Shown here: piece after piece, positions 1-9,329 of the stretch
How positions within the stretch are numbered: the stretch's first letter is position 1
How the letters are laid out: the number at the start of each line of letters is the position of its first letter
Position numbers and translations under genes: made by a program
The notes under the pieces: generated by a model
What the model saw: the letters and a program-made list of their open reading frames with translations, nothing else
The model's database searches: none
Told to the model about the DNA's origin: nothing
Assembly: GCA_903845115.1 (NCBI GenBank)
Contig: CAIMWE010000025.1
Coordinates: 151,086 to 215,085, forward strand
Source of the DNA: an uncultured Acidobacteriota bacterium
Lineage (GTDB): Bacteria; Acidobacteriota; Thermoanaerobaculia; UBA5066
Reading direction: 5' to 3'
DNA: 64,000 bases

Positions 1-1
1 C

Positions 2-301
2 GCGGCCATCGTCTCCGACGACGGCCTGGCCGTGGCCAGCGCGCTTCCGCCGCAGACCGAGGAAAGCCGCGTCGCCGGCTTGAGCGCCCTCCTCCTCTCG
101 CTCGGGACACTGGTCGCCAGGGAGCTGGGGCGGGAAGGGCTCGAGCAGGTTCTCATCCGGGGGACGAAGGAGAAGTGCATCGTGATGGTCAACGCCTCGC
201 CCGGTACCTTCCTGATCGCCCTGACCACGCAGGAAGCGAAGCTCGGAGTCGTCTCCCTCGACCTGAAGAGGGCCGTGGCCGAGGTCACGAAGGTCCTGTG
301 A
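2..301 (+). CDS. Roadblock/LC7 domain protein (5' truncated by window edge)
   Basis: The reading frame is open from the first bases of the window, so the N-terminus is missing; 99 residues are visible. They contain the second half of a roadblock/LC7 fold: an AAIVSDDGLAVAS strand-turn-strand, a long helix around SALLLSLG, the LEQVLIRG strand, and the closing VMVNASPGTFLIALTTQEAKLG strands followed by a C-terminal helix. Bacterial roadblock proteins usually act as dimeric partners or GAPs of small Ras-like GTPases such as MglA, but no GTPase is visible here. The stop lies 14 bases before the next gene, which has its own GAGGAG ribosome site, so the two are probably co-transcribed. Family call is firm; partner is unknown. 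Confidence 0.8.
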   Translation, partial: AAIVSDDGLAVASALPPQTEESRVAGLSALLLSLGTLVARELGREGLEQVLIRGTKEKCIVMVNASPGTFLIALTTQEAKLGVVSLDLKRAVAEVTKVL

Positions 302-315
302 CGAGGAGCGCAACC

Positions 316-1074
316 GTGCCTTCACTGAAGCTGTACGACGACGGGACTCACCGGAACCTGATGCTGGAGGATTACGGCCACGGCCAGATGGTCCAGGCCA
401 ACCAGCATCTGATCGTCCACGACGGCGAAGGGATGATCCTGGACCCGGGCGGGCACAAGGTCTACAACCGGGCGCTCTCGGAGACCACGCTCCTCCTGGG
501 CCGCTCCACGCTGAAATACATCTTCCTCTCCCACCAGGACCCCGACATCGTGGCCGCCGTGAACGGCTGGCTGATGACGACCGACGCCGTCGCCTACGCG
601 TCTGCCCTGTGGCTCCGGTTCATCCCCCACTTCGGCCTCGACTCCCTGGTCATCGACCGGCTCAGGCCGATCCCGGACGAGGGGATGCACCTCCAGCTCG
701 CCGGCTCGGACCTGATCATCCTCCCCGCCCACTTCCTCCACTCACCCGGGAACTTCAGCGTCTACGACCCGGTCTCGAAGATCCTCTACAGCGGCGACCT
801 CGGGGCGTCCCTGGGGATGGACTACCAGGAGGTGGGGGACTTCGCGGGGCACGTCAAGTACATGGAGGGGTTCCATCGCCGCTACCTCGCGTCGAGGAAG
901 GCGATCCGCGCGTGGGTCGACATGATCCGCACGCTCGACGTCGAGACGATCGCGCCGCAGCACGGCGCTCTCTTCCGCGGCCGGGAGATGTCCGGCCGGT
1001 TCCTCGAGTGGCTCCACGGCCTGGAGTGCGGGGTCGACCTGATTCCCGAGAGATACCTCGTTCCCGATCGGTGA
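316..1074 (+). CDS. MBL-fold diiron (ODP-type, flavodiiron-like) protein, first tandem copy
   Basis: 252 residues, GTG start chosen because GAGGAG sits 7 bases upstream and the protein then aligns end to end with the next gene. It is the metallo-beta-lactamase half of a flavodiiron protein without the flavodoxin domain. Predicted diiron ligands are visible in order: SHQDPD (His, Asp, Asp in place of the usual HxExD), the His of HFLHSPGN, the Asp of YSGDLG and the His of APQHG. Proteins of this ODP type bind O2 or NO at a diiron site; one from Treponema is a known oxygen sensor for chemotaxis. Sensor or enzyme role here is not resolved. Co-transcription with the upstream roadblock gene and the paralogue downstream is likely. 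Confidence 0.85.
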   Translation: MPSLKLYDDGTHRNLMLEDYGHGQMVQANQHLIVHDGEGMILDPGGHKVYNRALSETTLLLGRSTLKYIFLSHQDPDIVAAVNGWLMTTDAVAYASALWLRFIPHFGLDSLVIDRLRPIPDEGMHLQLAGSDLIILPAHFLHSPGNFSVYDPVSKILYSGDLGASLGMDYQEVGDFAGHVKYMEGFHRRYLASRKAIRAWVDMIRTLDVETIAPQHGALFRGREMSGRFLEWLHGLECGVDLIPERYLVPDR

Positions 1075-1120
1075 GCGGCTTCGATCCGTCCGGCCACCCG
1101 GTCCGACCAAGGAGACGAAC

Positions 1121-1873
1121 ATGGCGTCCATCACCCTTTTCCAGAACGCGAACCACCGGAACATCCTCCTCGAGGATTTCGGCCACGGACAGGCGGTCCA
1201 GGCGAATCAGCACCTGATCATCCACGAAGGCGCCGGGATGATCCTCGACCCGGGGGGACACAAGGTCTACACGCGGGCCATGTCCGAATCGACCGCACTC
1301 CTGGGCGACGGCGAGCTGAAGCTGATCTTCTTCTCCCACCAGGACCCCGACGTCCTGGCCGCCGCGAACGGCTGGATGATGACGACGGAAGCGACCGCCT
1401 GGATCTCCGCCCTCTGGGTCCGCTTCGTCCCCCACTTCGGGCTGGACCAGCTCGTCCTGGACCGGCTGAAGGCGATCCCGGACGAGGGGATGCGGCTCGA
1501 TCTCGGCGGCTCCGAGCTCCTCGTCCTCCCCGCCCACTTCCTCCACTCGCCCGGGAACTTCCAGGTCTACGACCCGGTCTCCCGGATCCTCTACAGCGGC
1601 GACCTCGGGGCCTCCCTCGGCATGAGCTACCAGGAAGTGCCGGACTTCAAGGCGCACCTCCCCTACATGGAAGGGTTCCACCGGCGCTACATGGCCTCGA
1701 ACAAGGCTCTCCGGTCCTGGGCCGAGATGGTCCGCGGCCTCGACCTCGAGATGATCGCGCCGCAGCACGGCGCGTTCTTCCGGGGCAAGGAGATGGTCCG
1801 CCAGCTCGTCGACTGGTGCGCCGAGCTCCAGGCCGGCGTCGACATCCTCCCGCCCTTCCGGATCCCGCGGTAG
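1121..1873 (+). CDS. MBL-fold diiron (ODP-type, flavodiiron-like) protein, second tandem copy
   Basis: 250 residues, preceded by AAGGAG at 1109-1114. It is a clear paralogue of the preceding gene over its whole length, with the same predicted diiron ligands: SHQDPD, HFLHSPGN, YSGDLG and APQHG. Both copies lack the flavodoxin domain that flavodiiron NO/O2 reductases use as electron donor, which favours a sensing or partner-dependent role. The most variable parts between the copies are the N-terminus and the last 20 residues. A gap of about 120 bases, including a long run of G near 1907, separates it from the PAS-GGDEF-EAL gene, so transcription may or may not continue into it. Confidence 0.85.
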   Translation: MASITLFQNANHRNILLEDFGHGQAVQANQHLIIHEGAGMILDPGGHKVYTRAMSESTALLGDGELKLIFFSHQDPDVLAAANGWMMTTEATAWISALWVRFVPHFGLDQLVLDRLKAIPDEGMRLDLGGSELLVLPAHFLHSPGNFQVYDPVSRILYSGDLGASLGMSYQEVPDFKAHLPYMEGFHRRYMASNKALRSWAEMVRGLDLEMIAPQHGAFFRGKEMVRQLVDWCAELQAGVDILPPFRIPR

Positions 1874-1994
1874 AAAGGGCCCGGGCTCGCCGGGCCGGAC
1901 GCCGGGGTGGGGGGGGGGACGAGCGGGTCGACACCTTCCTCGAGAATAGGGATACTGGGGAGGCCAGGAGTCGACCCCGGTTCAGCGAGAGGGC

Positions 1995-4388
1995 ATGAAC
2001 GCACAGCTTTTCGAGAAGGCCGTCGAGACCATGCAGCTCGGCGTCACTTTCACTGACTTTTCGGGACGGATCCTGTACACGAACCAGGCCGAGGCCGACC
2101 TGCACGGCTACACGCGCGAGGAGCTGATCGGCCGGCACGCACGCCTCTTCTCCCCCCCCGAGGCGTGGAACCCGCTCACCCCCGACCGCGCCCGGGCCGC
2201 CGGGCGCTGGAAACGCGAGCGCCTCAACGTCCGGAAGGACGGCACGACCTTCCCCGTCCAGCTCCTGTCCGACATCGTGACCGACACGGCCGGGAACCCC
2301 GCCGGAATCGTGACGACCTGCGAGGAGATCTCGGAGCGGTACGTCCGGGCCTTCCGGCTCTCGGCCGCCGGAATGGCCCTCCTGGACCTGGAGGGCCGGC
2401 ACGTCCACGTCAACGCCGCGTACGCCAGGCTGCTCGGACGGACCGAGGAGGAGCTACGCGCCCTGCCGATCTCGGCCGTCGTCCATCCCGACGACCTCCC
2501 GGACGTGAGAGAGGTTTCGGGGCGTGTCTTCGCGGGGGCCGCGGCCGAGACGCCGCGGGAGGTCCGGTTCGTCCACCGGGACGGCCGCCCGATCTGGGTC
2601 CTCAGGAGCGTCGCGCTCCTGCCCGGGGAGGCGGACGAGCCGGAGGGCCTGGTCACGCAGGTCCTGGACATCACCGAGAAGAAGCAGGCCGAGGACGCCC
2701 TCTCGGCGTCCGAGGAGAGCTACCGCCTCCTGTTCGAACGGAACCTCGCGGGCATCTACCGGGTCCGCCTCGACGGGACCATCCGGAACTGCAACGAGGC
2801 GTTCGCCCGGATCCTCGGGTGGGACCGGCGGGACCTGACGGGGCGGAACATCCAGTCGCTGCTCCTCGACGGCGCGTTCCGGTCGAACCTTCTCCCCCGC
2901 CTCGAGCGGACCGGGAGCCTGAGCAACGTGGAGGCGAGGCTCCGCCACCGGGACGGGAGCACGGTCTGGGTCCTCGAGAACCTGACGAAGACCGACGACC
3001 CGGCGGGCGGCGCCCCCTTCATCGAGGGGATCATCGTCGACATCACCTCCCGCAAGCGGGCCGAGGAGCAGCTCCTTCACGACGCCCTCCACGACTCTCT
3101 CACCGGCCTCGCGAACCGCACGCTCTTCATGGACCGGCTGGAGCACGTCATCCGGAGAGCCCGGCGCCAGGGATTCCTCTTCGCCGTCCTCTTCCTCGAT
3201 CTGGACCGCTTCAAGCTCGTGAACGACAGCCTGGGGCACCTGTCGGGAGACCAGCTCCTCGTGTCGGCAGCCGAGAGAATCGCCTGCGCGCTCCGCACGG
3301 AGGACACCGTCGCCCGGATCGGCGGCGACGAGTTCGCCGTCCTGCTCGACGGCGTCCGCGACGTGGAGGAAGCCCGGCAGGCCGCGGCCCGCCTCCAGGC
3401 GTCCCTGGTCCGGCCGTTCGAGGCCGGCGGCCGGGGAGTCTTCGTGACGGCGAGCATCGGGATCGCCCTCGGGAACGGCGACGGGCGCCCCGACGACCTC
3501 CTCCGCGACGCCGACACCGCGATGTACCACGCCAAGGCGGCCGGCAAGGCGCAGTCCGCCGTGTTCGAGCCGGAGATGCGCGAGCGAGCCGTCGCGACCC
3601 TCCAGCTCGAGACCGCGCTCCGCCTGGGGATCGAGCGGAGGGAGTTCGAGGTCCACTACCAGCCGATCCTGTCGCTCGACGACCGGCGGATCACCGGCTT
3701 CGAGGCCCTCGCCCGGTGGCGCCACCCGGAGCGGGGGCTCCTCTTCCCCGCCGACTTCCTCGAGCTGGCGGAGGAGACGGGCCTCATCCTCCCGATCGGG
3801 GACTTCGTCCTGGAGGAGGCCTGCCGCCGGCTCCGCACCTGGCAGGACGAGTACCCCGCGACTCCGCCGCTCTCCATGAGCGTCAACCTCTCGGCGCGCC
3901 AGTTCCGCCACCCAGGCCTGTTCGGGCGGGTGCGCGACCTCCTCGCGGAGACCGGCCTCGCGCCCGGGAGCCTCACCCTCGAGATGACGGAGGGGATCCT
4001 CATCGACAGCACCGAGACCGCGCTGGAGGTCCTTTCGAAGCTCCGCTCGCTCGGGGTCAAGATCTCCCTCGACGACTTCGGGACCGGCTATTCGTCCCTC
4101 AGCTACCTCCACTGGCTGCCGCTCGACCGGCTGAAGATCGACCGCTCGTTCGTCAGCGGGATGAGCGGAAACGCGCGGGACCAGGAGATCCTCCGGACGA
4201 TCACCACCCTCGCGAAGAACCTCGGGATGGACGTCGTCGCCGAGGGGGTGGAGACCGAGGACCAGGTGGCCCAGCTCCGCCAGCTGCCGTGCGGCTTCGG
4301 CCAGGGCTTCTTCTTCTCGAAGGCCGAGGGGGGCGACGCGGCGGGGGCGATGATCGCGAAGGGGATCGGCCCTCTCTCCGGGCGCTGA
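1995..4388 (+). CDS. PAS-PAS-PAS-GGDEF-EAL cyclic-di-GMP enzyme
   Basis: 797 residues, no membrane segment, so a cytosolic sensor. Three PAS domains occupy roughly residues 5-110, 115-230 and 245-360, each of the last two ending in an ITEKK/ITSRK-type linker. A diguanylate cyclase domain follows (about 362-530) with an intact GGDEF at 443-447. The EAL domain runs from about 550 to the end: EAL at 570-572 and the metal and catalytic stretches SVNLSARQ, LEMTE, LDDFGTG, LKID and AEGVET are all present. Both halves therefore look competent to make and to degrade c-di-GMP. The first PAS resembles flavin- or haem-binding types only in general shape. Its position after two diiron proteins suggests it may answer oxygen or NO. 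Confidence 0.9.
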   Translation: MNAQLFEKAVETMQLGVTFTDFSGRILYTNQAEADLHGYTREELIGRHARLFSPPEAWNPLTPDRARAAGRWKRERLNVRKDGTTFPVQLLSDIVTDTAGNPAGIVTTCEEISERYVRAFRLSAAGMALLDLEGRHVHVNAAYARLLGRTEEELRALPISAVVHPDDLPDVREVSGRVFAGAAAETPREVRFVHRDGRPIWVLRSVALLPGEADEPEGLVTQVLDITEKKQAEDALSASEESYRLLFERNLAGIYRVRLDGTIRNCNEAFARILGWDRRDLTGRNIQSLLLDGAFRSNLLPRLERTGSLSNVEARLRHRDGSTVWVLENLTKTDDPAGGAPFIEGIIVDITSRKRAEEQLLHDALHDSLTGLANRTLFMDRLEHVIRRARRQGFLFAVLFLDLDRFKLVNDSLGHLSGDQLLVSAAERIACALRTEDTVARIGGDEFAVLLDGVRDVEEARQAAARLQASLVRPFEAGGRGVFVTASIGIALGNGDGRPDDLLRDADTAMYHAKAAGKAQSAVFEPEMRERAVATLQLETALRLGIERREFEVHYQPILSLDDRRITGFEALARWRHPERGLLFPADFLELAEETGLILPIGDFVLEEACRRLRTWQDEYPATPPLSMSVNLSARQFRHPGLFGRVRDLLAETGLAPGSLTLEMTEGILIDSTETALEVLSKLRSLGVKISLDDFGTGYSSLSYLHWLPLDRLKIDRSFVSGMSGNARDQEILRTITTLAKNLGMDVVAEGVETEDQVAQLRQLPCGFGQGFFFSKAEGGDAAGAMIAKGIGPLSGR

Positions 4389-4409
4389 ACGGCCTCGCCG
4401 AGCGCGGCG

Positions 4410-5723
4410 TCAGTCCCGGTCCACCGTCACCGTCAGGAAGTGGGTGGCGCACGAGATGCAGGGGTCGTAGTTCCGGACCGCCTGCTCGCACTGCCACCCG
4501 AGCGCCTCGGAGGGGAGGTCCAGTCGCTTCGCGACGAAGGCCTTCAGGTCGTCCTCGATCGTGGCCAGGTTCTGCGAGGTGGGCGGCACGATCCTGGCAT
4601 CCTCGATGGTCCCGTCGGCAGCGATCCGGTAGCGGTGGTAGAGGATCCCGCGGGGGGCCTCCGTGCACGCGCTCCCGGTCGCGGCGCGCGGCGGGACCGG
4701 GACGGACGACGGCTCCGGAGGCTCGTAGGAGGCGAGGATCCGGAGCGCCTCGTCGATCGCCCAGAGCGTCTCCACCATCCGGACGACGATGCTCCGGAAC
4801 GGGTTCCGGCAGACCGGGCCGAGGCCCGCCTTCCTGGCCGCGTCCTGGATCGACCCGGGCAGGCGGTCGAAGTTCAGGCTGTACCGGGCCAGCGGCCCGA
4901 CGAAGTAGTGTCCCCTCCCCTTCAGCCTGGAGTGGAGCGCGTTCGAGTGCCGGACGTGCTCCTCGGCGAAGTGGGACTCGTAGTCCGACACCGGGATGTC
5001 GAGGCCCCGGCTCGAGACGATCCGCCCTTCGTTCAGCGGGTAGTCCGTGGGGTGGCGGAGCGCGACGAACTCGGTGTCGGCCTCGAAGTCCGGGAACGTG
5101 AAGCCGGCCACCAGGTCGAGAAGCTCCTGCGCGTGGCCCCGCCCTTCCTGGAGCGCGGGCACGAGAGGCGCCAGCTCGGCCTTCGACGGGGCCCGGTAGA
5201 AGCCGCCGACCCGGACGTTGACGGGGTGGATCTCCCGTCCGCCCACCCGGGTCACGATGGCGTTTCCGGCCTTCTTCAGGGCGAGGCTCTTCGTGACCAC
5301 CTCCGGGTGGTCCCTGGCCATGTGAAGGGCGCTCTCGTACCCCAGGAAGTCGGGGGCGTGGAGCATGGCCACGTGGAGGACGTGGCTCTCGATCCACTCG
5401 CCGCAGTAGAGGAGGCGGCGGAGGGACCGGATCTCCGGCGGCACGCCCTGGCCGCAGGCCGCCTCCATCGCGTGCACCGCGCTCATCTGGTACGCGACGG
5501 GGCAGATCCCGCAGATCCTCGCCGTGAGGTCCGGGGCCTCCGTGTACTGGCGGCCGCGCAGGAACGCCTCGAAGAAACGCGGGGGCTCGAAGATCCGGAG
5601 GAGGGCCTCGGTGACCTTTCCGTCCCGGATCTTGATCGAGAGGCCGCCCTCGCCCTCGACCCTGGCGAGCGCCTCCACCCGGAGGCTTCTCGTCTTGCGG
5701 CCCGGCTCTCTAACGCTGCTCAT
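4410..5723 (-). CDS. hydA: NiFe hydrogenase group 3b, large (alpha) subunit
   Basis: 437 residues. The nickel ligands are visible as RICGICP (Cys71 and Cys74) and DPCISCATH (Cys422 and Cys425), all Cys, none Sec. The size and the other subunits in the operon fit the cytosolic, bidirectional NAD(P)-linked group 3b enzymes (sulfhydrogenases). Nine residues follow the last His of the L2 motif; in most NiFe hydrogenases a short tail at this point is removed by a maturation protease. No hyp maturation gene or protease is in the window, so these must lie elsewhere. The start overlaps the end of the small-subunit gene by 14 bases, indicating translational coupling. It is the last gene of the operon and converges on the GGDEF-EAL gene. 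Confidence 0.93.
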   Translation of the reverse strand: MSSVREPGRKTRSLRVEALARVEGEGGLSIKIRDGKVTEALLRIFEPPRFFEAFLRGRQYTEAPDLTARICGICPVAYQMSAVHAMEAACGQGVPPEIRSLRRLLYCGEWIESHVLHVAMLHAPDFLGYESALHMARDHPEVVTKSLALKKAGNAIVTRVGGREIHPVNVRVGGFYRAPSKAELAPLVPALQEGRGHAQELLDLVAGFTFPDFEADTEFVALRHPTDYPLNEGRIVSSRGLDIPVSDYESHFAEEHVRHSNALHSRLKGRGHYFVGPLARYSLNFDRLPGSIQDAARKAGLGPVCRNPFRSIVVRMVETLWAIDEALRILASYEPPEPSSVPVPPRAATGSACTEAPRGILYHRYRIAADGTIEDARIVPPTSQNLATIEDDLKAFVAKRLDLPSEALGWQCEQAVRNYDPCISCATHFLTVTVDRD

Positions 5724-6492
5724 GGACTTCGCTCTCCCTGCGGAAGGGCTCCGCGCCGGCGTTGAAGGAGCGGAACGCGCGGACGAGGTCCGGCCCGGTG
5801 GCGCCGAGCGACGTCCAGACCGCGGCCAGGGATGCCGTGTTCGGGCTCTCCATCGGGCCGAAGCAGCCGTAGCAGCCGCGGCGGAAGGAAGGGCAGAGGG
5901 CTCCGCAGCCGGCGTGCGTCACGGGACCCAGGCACGGCGTGCCGGCGGCGACCATCACGCAGGGCGTTCCCCGGCGCTTGCACTCCAGGCAGACGCTCGC
6001 GGAGCTCACCTCCAGGGCGCGGCCGTTCAGCCAAGCGCCGAGGAGGCCGACGAGCTGCTCCTTGCGGACCGGGCACCCGCGCAGCTCGAAGTCGACGAAG
6101 ACGTGGTCGACGATCGGCGTCGACTTTCCCAGGGTCTCGATGTACTGGGGGGAGGCGTAGACGATCTTCGCGAAGTCCGACACGTCGCCGGTGTTCCGGA
6201 GCGCCTGCACGCCTCCCGCGGTCGCGCACGCCCCGATCGCCACGAGGGTCTTCGAGACCCTGCGGATCTGGTGGATCCGCTCGGCGTCGTGAGGGGTCGT
6301 GATGGAGCCCTCCACCAGGGTGAGGTCGTACGGCCCCTTCGCCACCGCCCGGGAGGCTTCGAGGAAGTTCGCGATCTCCACCTCGGCGGCCACGGCGAGG
6401 AGCTCGTCCTCGCAGTCGAGGAGGCTCAGCTGGCAGCCGTCGCAGGAGGCGAACTTGAAGACCGCGAGCGTGGGCTTCTTTCGCTCGCCCAT
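5710..6492 (-). CDS. hydD: NiFe hydrogenase group 3b, small (delta) subunit
   Basis: 260 residues, no twin-arginine signal, so cytosolic. The proximal [4Fe-4S] cluster ligands are seen as SCDGCQ near residue 15, GACAT near residue 98 and RGCPV near residue 148. A second Cys-rich part from [11 protein letters not shown] through CYGCFGP provides ligands for two further clusters, as in group 3b small subunits. It carries electrons from the NiFe site of HydA toward the diaphorase subunits HydG and HydB. It begins 1 base after the stop of hydG and overlaps hydA by 14 bases, so the three are read as one unit. Confidence 0.92.
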   Translation of the reverse strand: MGERKKPTLAVFKFASCDGCQLSLLDCEDELLAVAAEVEIANFLEASRAVAKGPYDLTLVEGSITTPHDAERIHQIRRVSKTLVAIGACATAGGVQALRNTGDVSDFAKIVYASPQYIETLGKSTPIVDHVFVDFELRGCPVRKEQLVGLLGAWLNGRALEVSSASVCLECKRRGTPCVMVAAGTPCLGPVTHAGCGALCPSFRRGCYGCFGPMESPNTASLAAVWTSLGATGPDLVRAFRSFNAGAEPFRRESEVHEQR

Positions 6493-6493
6493 G

Positions 6494-7375
6494 TCAGACC
6501 TCTCGCTGATTGAGGAGGGCGGCGACCTTCTCGTAGGGGAAGACCGGGCCGTCCTTGCAGACGAAGTGAGGACCGAGCTGGCAGTGTCCGCAGAAGCCGA
6601 CCGCGCACTTCATGTTCCGCTCGAGGGAGACGTGGATCCGGTCGGGACCGACGCCGCGGCGTTCCAGCTCCATGACCGTGTACCGGATCATCACCTCCGG
6701 GCCGCAGATCATCGCGACCGTGTGGCCGGGCTCGAAGGGAACGCGCGGGATCAGCGACGTGACGACGCCGACGTTTCCCCTCCAGTCCCGGGTGGCCCGG
6801 TCGACCGTCACGTGGATCTCCAGGTCGAAATCCGCGCGCCACTCGCGGAGGGTCTTCCGGAAGAGGATGTCCTCCGGCGTCCGGGCGCCGTAGAGGAGGA
6901 CGACGCGGCCGTACCGCTCCCTCCTGGAGAGGAGCTGGGTGAGCGCGGGCCGCAGCGGAGCGAGGCCGATGCCGCCCGCGACGAAGACGACGTCGCTCCC
7001 CTCGGAGGACTCGACGGGCCAGGCGGTTCCGAAGGGCCCCCGGACGCCGACGGAGTCGCCCCGGCGGATCGCCGCCATCTTCTTCGTGACGGCGCCGACG
7101 GCCCGCGTCGTGTGGACGAGCGTGTGAGGGTAGGCCGGGTCCCCGCTGATCGAGATCGGCACCTCGCCGATTCCCGGGAGGTAGAGCATGTTGAACTGCC
7201 CCGCGGCGAAGGGCCGCACCTCCCGTCCCGGCTCGGGAATCAGCTCCAGGGTGAAGGTGTCGTCCGTCTCCCGGAAGGCGCGGCAGACGCGCCACGGCGT
7301 GGGCGACATCGGATCCCTCGCCGGGGGCGGGGCGGCCGCGGCCCCTTTCCCCGCTTCCGGCGCGGCCAGGGTCAC
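6494..7375 (-). CDS. hydG: NiFe hydrogenase group 3b, FAD/NAD(P)-binding (gamma) subunit
   Basis: 293 residues with a ferredoxin-NADP reductase fold: an FAD barrel containing the NMLYLPG and PISISG segments, a nucleotide-binding half starting with [13 protein letters not shown], and a C-terminal 2Fe-2S motif [12 protein letters not shown] followed by a fourth Cys. This is the flavin subunit that exchanges electrons with NAD(P)H. The GTG start overlaps the stop of the cyclic-nucleotide-binding gene (GTGA at 7372-7375), which fixes the start. The first 25 residues are Ala/Pro rich and probably flexible. Confidence 0.92.
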   Translation of the reverse strand: MTLAAPEAGKGAAAAPPPARDPMSPTPWRVCRAFRETDDTFTLELIPEPGREVRPFAAGQFNMLYLPGIGEVPISISGDPAYPHTLVHTTRAVGAVTKKMAAIRRGDSVGVRGPFGTAWPVESSEGSDVVFVAGGIGLAPLRPALTQLLSRRERYGRVVLLYGARTPEDILFRKTLREWRADFDLEIHVTVDRATRDWRGNVGVVTSLIPRVPFEPGHTVAMICGPEVMIRYTVMELERRGVGPDRIHVSLERNMKCAVGFCGHCQLGPHFVCKDGPVFPYEKVAALLNQREV

Positions 7376-7842
7376 CGGCGGCCTCCCTTGTCGTACATGT
7401 CGATCAGCTGGAGCCGGGCGGCGTCGAGGCGGGAGGCCAGGATGTCCGCGAACCTCTTGAGGAGCTCGTAGCCGAGGTCATGGTCCCTCTCGCACTTTCC
7501 CCGGAGGCACTTCCCGTCGAGCATGAGGACGCGGGTGAGCTCGAGGGCCTTTCCCGAGAAGCGCCAGCGGTACGGGGGGACGAGCCACGACCAGCCCAGG
7601 ATCTCGCCGTCGCCGTAGGTGTGGATCACGATCGGGTCGCGGGTGGGCGAGGCCGCCTCGATCGCGATCCGCCCCTTCCGGAGGATGTAGAACTGGTTCG
7701 CCTCCTCGCCCTCCCGGAAGAGGTACTGGCCCGTCTCGAAGCGCGCGTTGCTCGCGCAGCCGGCGATCGTCTCGATCTGCGACTGGTTCATTCCGCGGAC
7801 GAACGGGTGCTCGGCCAGGAGCGGTTCGAGTGTCTCCATCAC
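7372..7842 (-). CDS. Stand-alone cyclic nucleotide-binding domain protein
   Basis: 156 residues comprising one CAP-type cyclic-nucleotide-binding fold: [20 protein letters not shown] near residues 35-54, then a KGRIAIE strand, and a phosphate-cassette region around [18 protein letters not shown], where the usual GExxL..RxA is modified. There is no helix-turn-helix after it, so it is not a classical CRP-type transcription factor. The gene has a strong AAGGAG site, starts 10 bases after hydB and overlaps hydG, so it is made together with the hydrogenase. I recall similar proteins in other group 3b operons; a role in gating or maturing the enzyme is an inference. Confidence 0.85.
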   Translation of the reverse strand: MMETLEPLLAEHPFVRGMNQSQIETIAGCASNARFETGQYLFREGEEANQFYILRKGRIAIEAASPTRDPIVIHTYGDGEILGWSWLVPPYRWRFSGKALELTRVLMLDGKCLRGKCERDHDLGYELLKRFADILASRLDAARLQLIDMYDKGGRR

Positions 7843-7852
7843 GCTCTCCTTC

Positions 7853-8995
7853 TCACGTCCGCGGGGAGGGCGCGGCGCCGTCCGCCTCGCGGAGCGCTCG
7901 CGCCTCCTCGGTCAGGTCGATTCCCGCAGGGCACCAGGTGATGCAGCGGCCGCATCCGACGCAGCCGCTCTCGCCGAACTGGGCGGTCCACGTCGCGAGC
8001 TTGTGCGTCATCCACTGCCGGTAGCGCGCCGGGACCGCCCGCCGGACGCTCCCGCCGTGGATGTAGGAGAAGGCGAGGGTGAAGCAGGAGTCCCAGCGCC
8101 GCCAGCGCTCCGCGGTCGACCCGGTCAGGTCCGAGATGTCCTCGACCGTGGTGCAGAAGCAGGTCGGGCACGCCATCGTGCAGTTCCCGCAGGCCAGGCA
8201 CCGGCCCGCGATCTCCTCCCAGCGCGGGCTCTCCGATCGGCGGAGCAGGAGCTCGGCGAGACCCGCGGTCTCGAGGGAACGCCCCATCGACCGCTCCGCC
8301 CGCTCCATCCTCCGCTCCGCCTCGGCGAGGTCGCCCGGCGCGGCCTCGGACCTCGGGACGGTGCGCAGGATCGCCTCCCCCTCGGATGTCCCGGCCTCGA
8401 CGAGGAGCGGCCCGCCCTCTCCGATCTCCGTGAGGAGGAGGTCGAATCCGCCGGCGGCGCGGGGGCCGGTGCCCATCGACAGGCAGAAGCACGTCCCGGC
8501 GGGGGCGGTGCACTGGACGGCCACGACGAGAATCCCTTTCCGGACAGCGCGGTAGGCGGGGTCGGCCGACGCCCCGTCCAGGAAGACCTTGTCCCTGAGG
8601 CGGATCGCCGCGAGGTCGCAGGGCCGGACGCCGACGAAGGCCCACCGGCTGGCGTCGGCCGCCTCCGGCTCGATCCGGAGGCCGCTCCCGTCCTTCCTCG
8701 CCACGAACAGGCGCTGCTCGGGAGGCGAGAGGTACCGCTTCCACGATTGGGGTCCCACCGCCTGGGCGAAGAGGGAGGCGTCGTGGCCGCTCTTCAGCCT
8801 GTACCGTCCCGGGCCCTGTTCGTCGCGGATCCCCCGGGGAAGGGCCTCGGCCGGGTCCAGCTCCTCGTAGCAGAGTGCGCCGTCCCTCACCTTCGGACCC
8901 GCGACGCGATACCCCGCCCCCCGGACGGCCTCGATCAGCCGCGGGAGACCGGGGTCGCCGAGAACGTATCGGATCCCGGGGGGAGCGGTCTCCAT
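7853..8995 (-). CDS. hydB: NiFe hydrogenase group 3b, iron-sulfur (beta) subunit
   Basis: 380 residues of the 4Fe-4S dicluster type found as HydB/SHI beta subunits. The N-terminal two thirds contain VRPCDLAAI and TCFC elements typical of the family; the C-terminal third carries two ferredoxin-type motifs, [16 protein letters not shown] near residue 275 and [12 protein letters not shown] near residue 350. It links the small subunit to the flavin subunit. An AAGGAGG site lies 8 bases before the ATG. It follows the small Cys-rich gene by 49 bases and precedes the cyclic-nucleotide-binding gene by 10. Confidence 0.9.
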   Translation of the reverse strand: METAPPGIRYVLGDPGLPRLIEAVRGAGYRVAGPKVRDGALCYEELDPAEALPRGIRDEQGPGRYRLKSGHDASLFAQAVGPQSWKRYLSPPEQRLFVARKDGSGLRIEPEAADASRWAFVGVRPCDLAAIRLRDKVFLDGASADPAYRAVRKGILVVAVQCTAPAGTCFCLSMGTGPRAAGGFDLLLTEIGEGGPLLVEAGTSEGEAILRTVPRSEAAPGDLAEAERRMERAERSMGRSLETAGLAELLLRRSESPRWEEIAGRCLACGNCTMACPTCFCTTVEDISDLTGSTAERWRRWDSCFTLAFSYIHGGSVRRAVPARYRQWMTHKLATWTAQFGESGCVGCGRCITWCPAGIDLTEEARALREADGAAPSPRT

Positions 8996-9044
8996 CGAGC
9001 CTTCCTCCTTCGGTCAGGTGGAGAGGCGCGGGCCGGGAAAGAGC

Positions 9045-9329
9045 TCAGTTCTTCAGGTGGTGCCGGGCCCGGTGGCTGGCGTCCTGCCTCTTCGCCTCCT
9101 CGCGTGCCTGGCAGGGGAGGCAGTGCGTGCCGGGAATCGGGCAGACGTGGTCCCATCGGGCGTCGCGATCGTAGAGTTCCCCCTCGATCGCGCATTCGTC
9201 GCAAAGGAGGCCCGACTCCTCCAGGGACTCGGTGACGAGGTGCGGGCACCCAGGAGTCACGCACAGCTTCGGCGCCTTCTTGGTCTCCTCTTCCGCGAGG
9301 GGCGTTTCCAGGTGAAGAAGCGTGGTCAT
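9045..9329 (-). CDS. Small cysteine-rich protein in hydrogenase operon
   Basis: 94 residues, family not recognised. Seven cysteines form likely metal-binding pairs: Cys23 and Cys28, Cys43 and Cys46 (CDEC), Cys63, Cys70 and Cys73 (CPIPGTHCLPC). A zinc ribbon or iron-sulfur site is plausible. The ATG overlaps the TGA of the TetR gene as ATGA (9326-9329), so it is translationally coupled to the regulator, and hydB begins 49 bases after it. Its place between regulator and enzyme suggests a role in regulation or cofactor handling of the hydrogenase, which is inference only. The N-terminal 20 residues are acidic and probably disordered. Confidence 0.75.
   Translation of the reverse strand: MTTLLHLETPLAEEETKKAPKLCVTPGCPHLVTESLEESGLLCDECAIEGELYDRDARWDHVCPIPGTHCLPCQAREEAKRQDASHRARHHLKN

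Noticed and set aside
1905..1920. Run of G as a frameshift site or sequencing error
   Set aside because: It is intergenic, and the genes on either side have complete ends.
4410..4470. Selenocysteine in the hydrogenase large subunit
   Set aside because: All four nickel ligands are encoded as Cys, and no in-frame TGA occurs.
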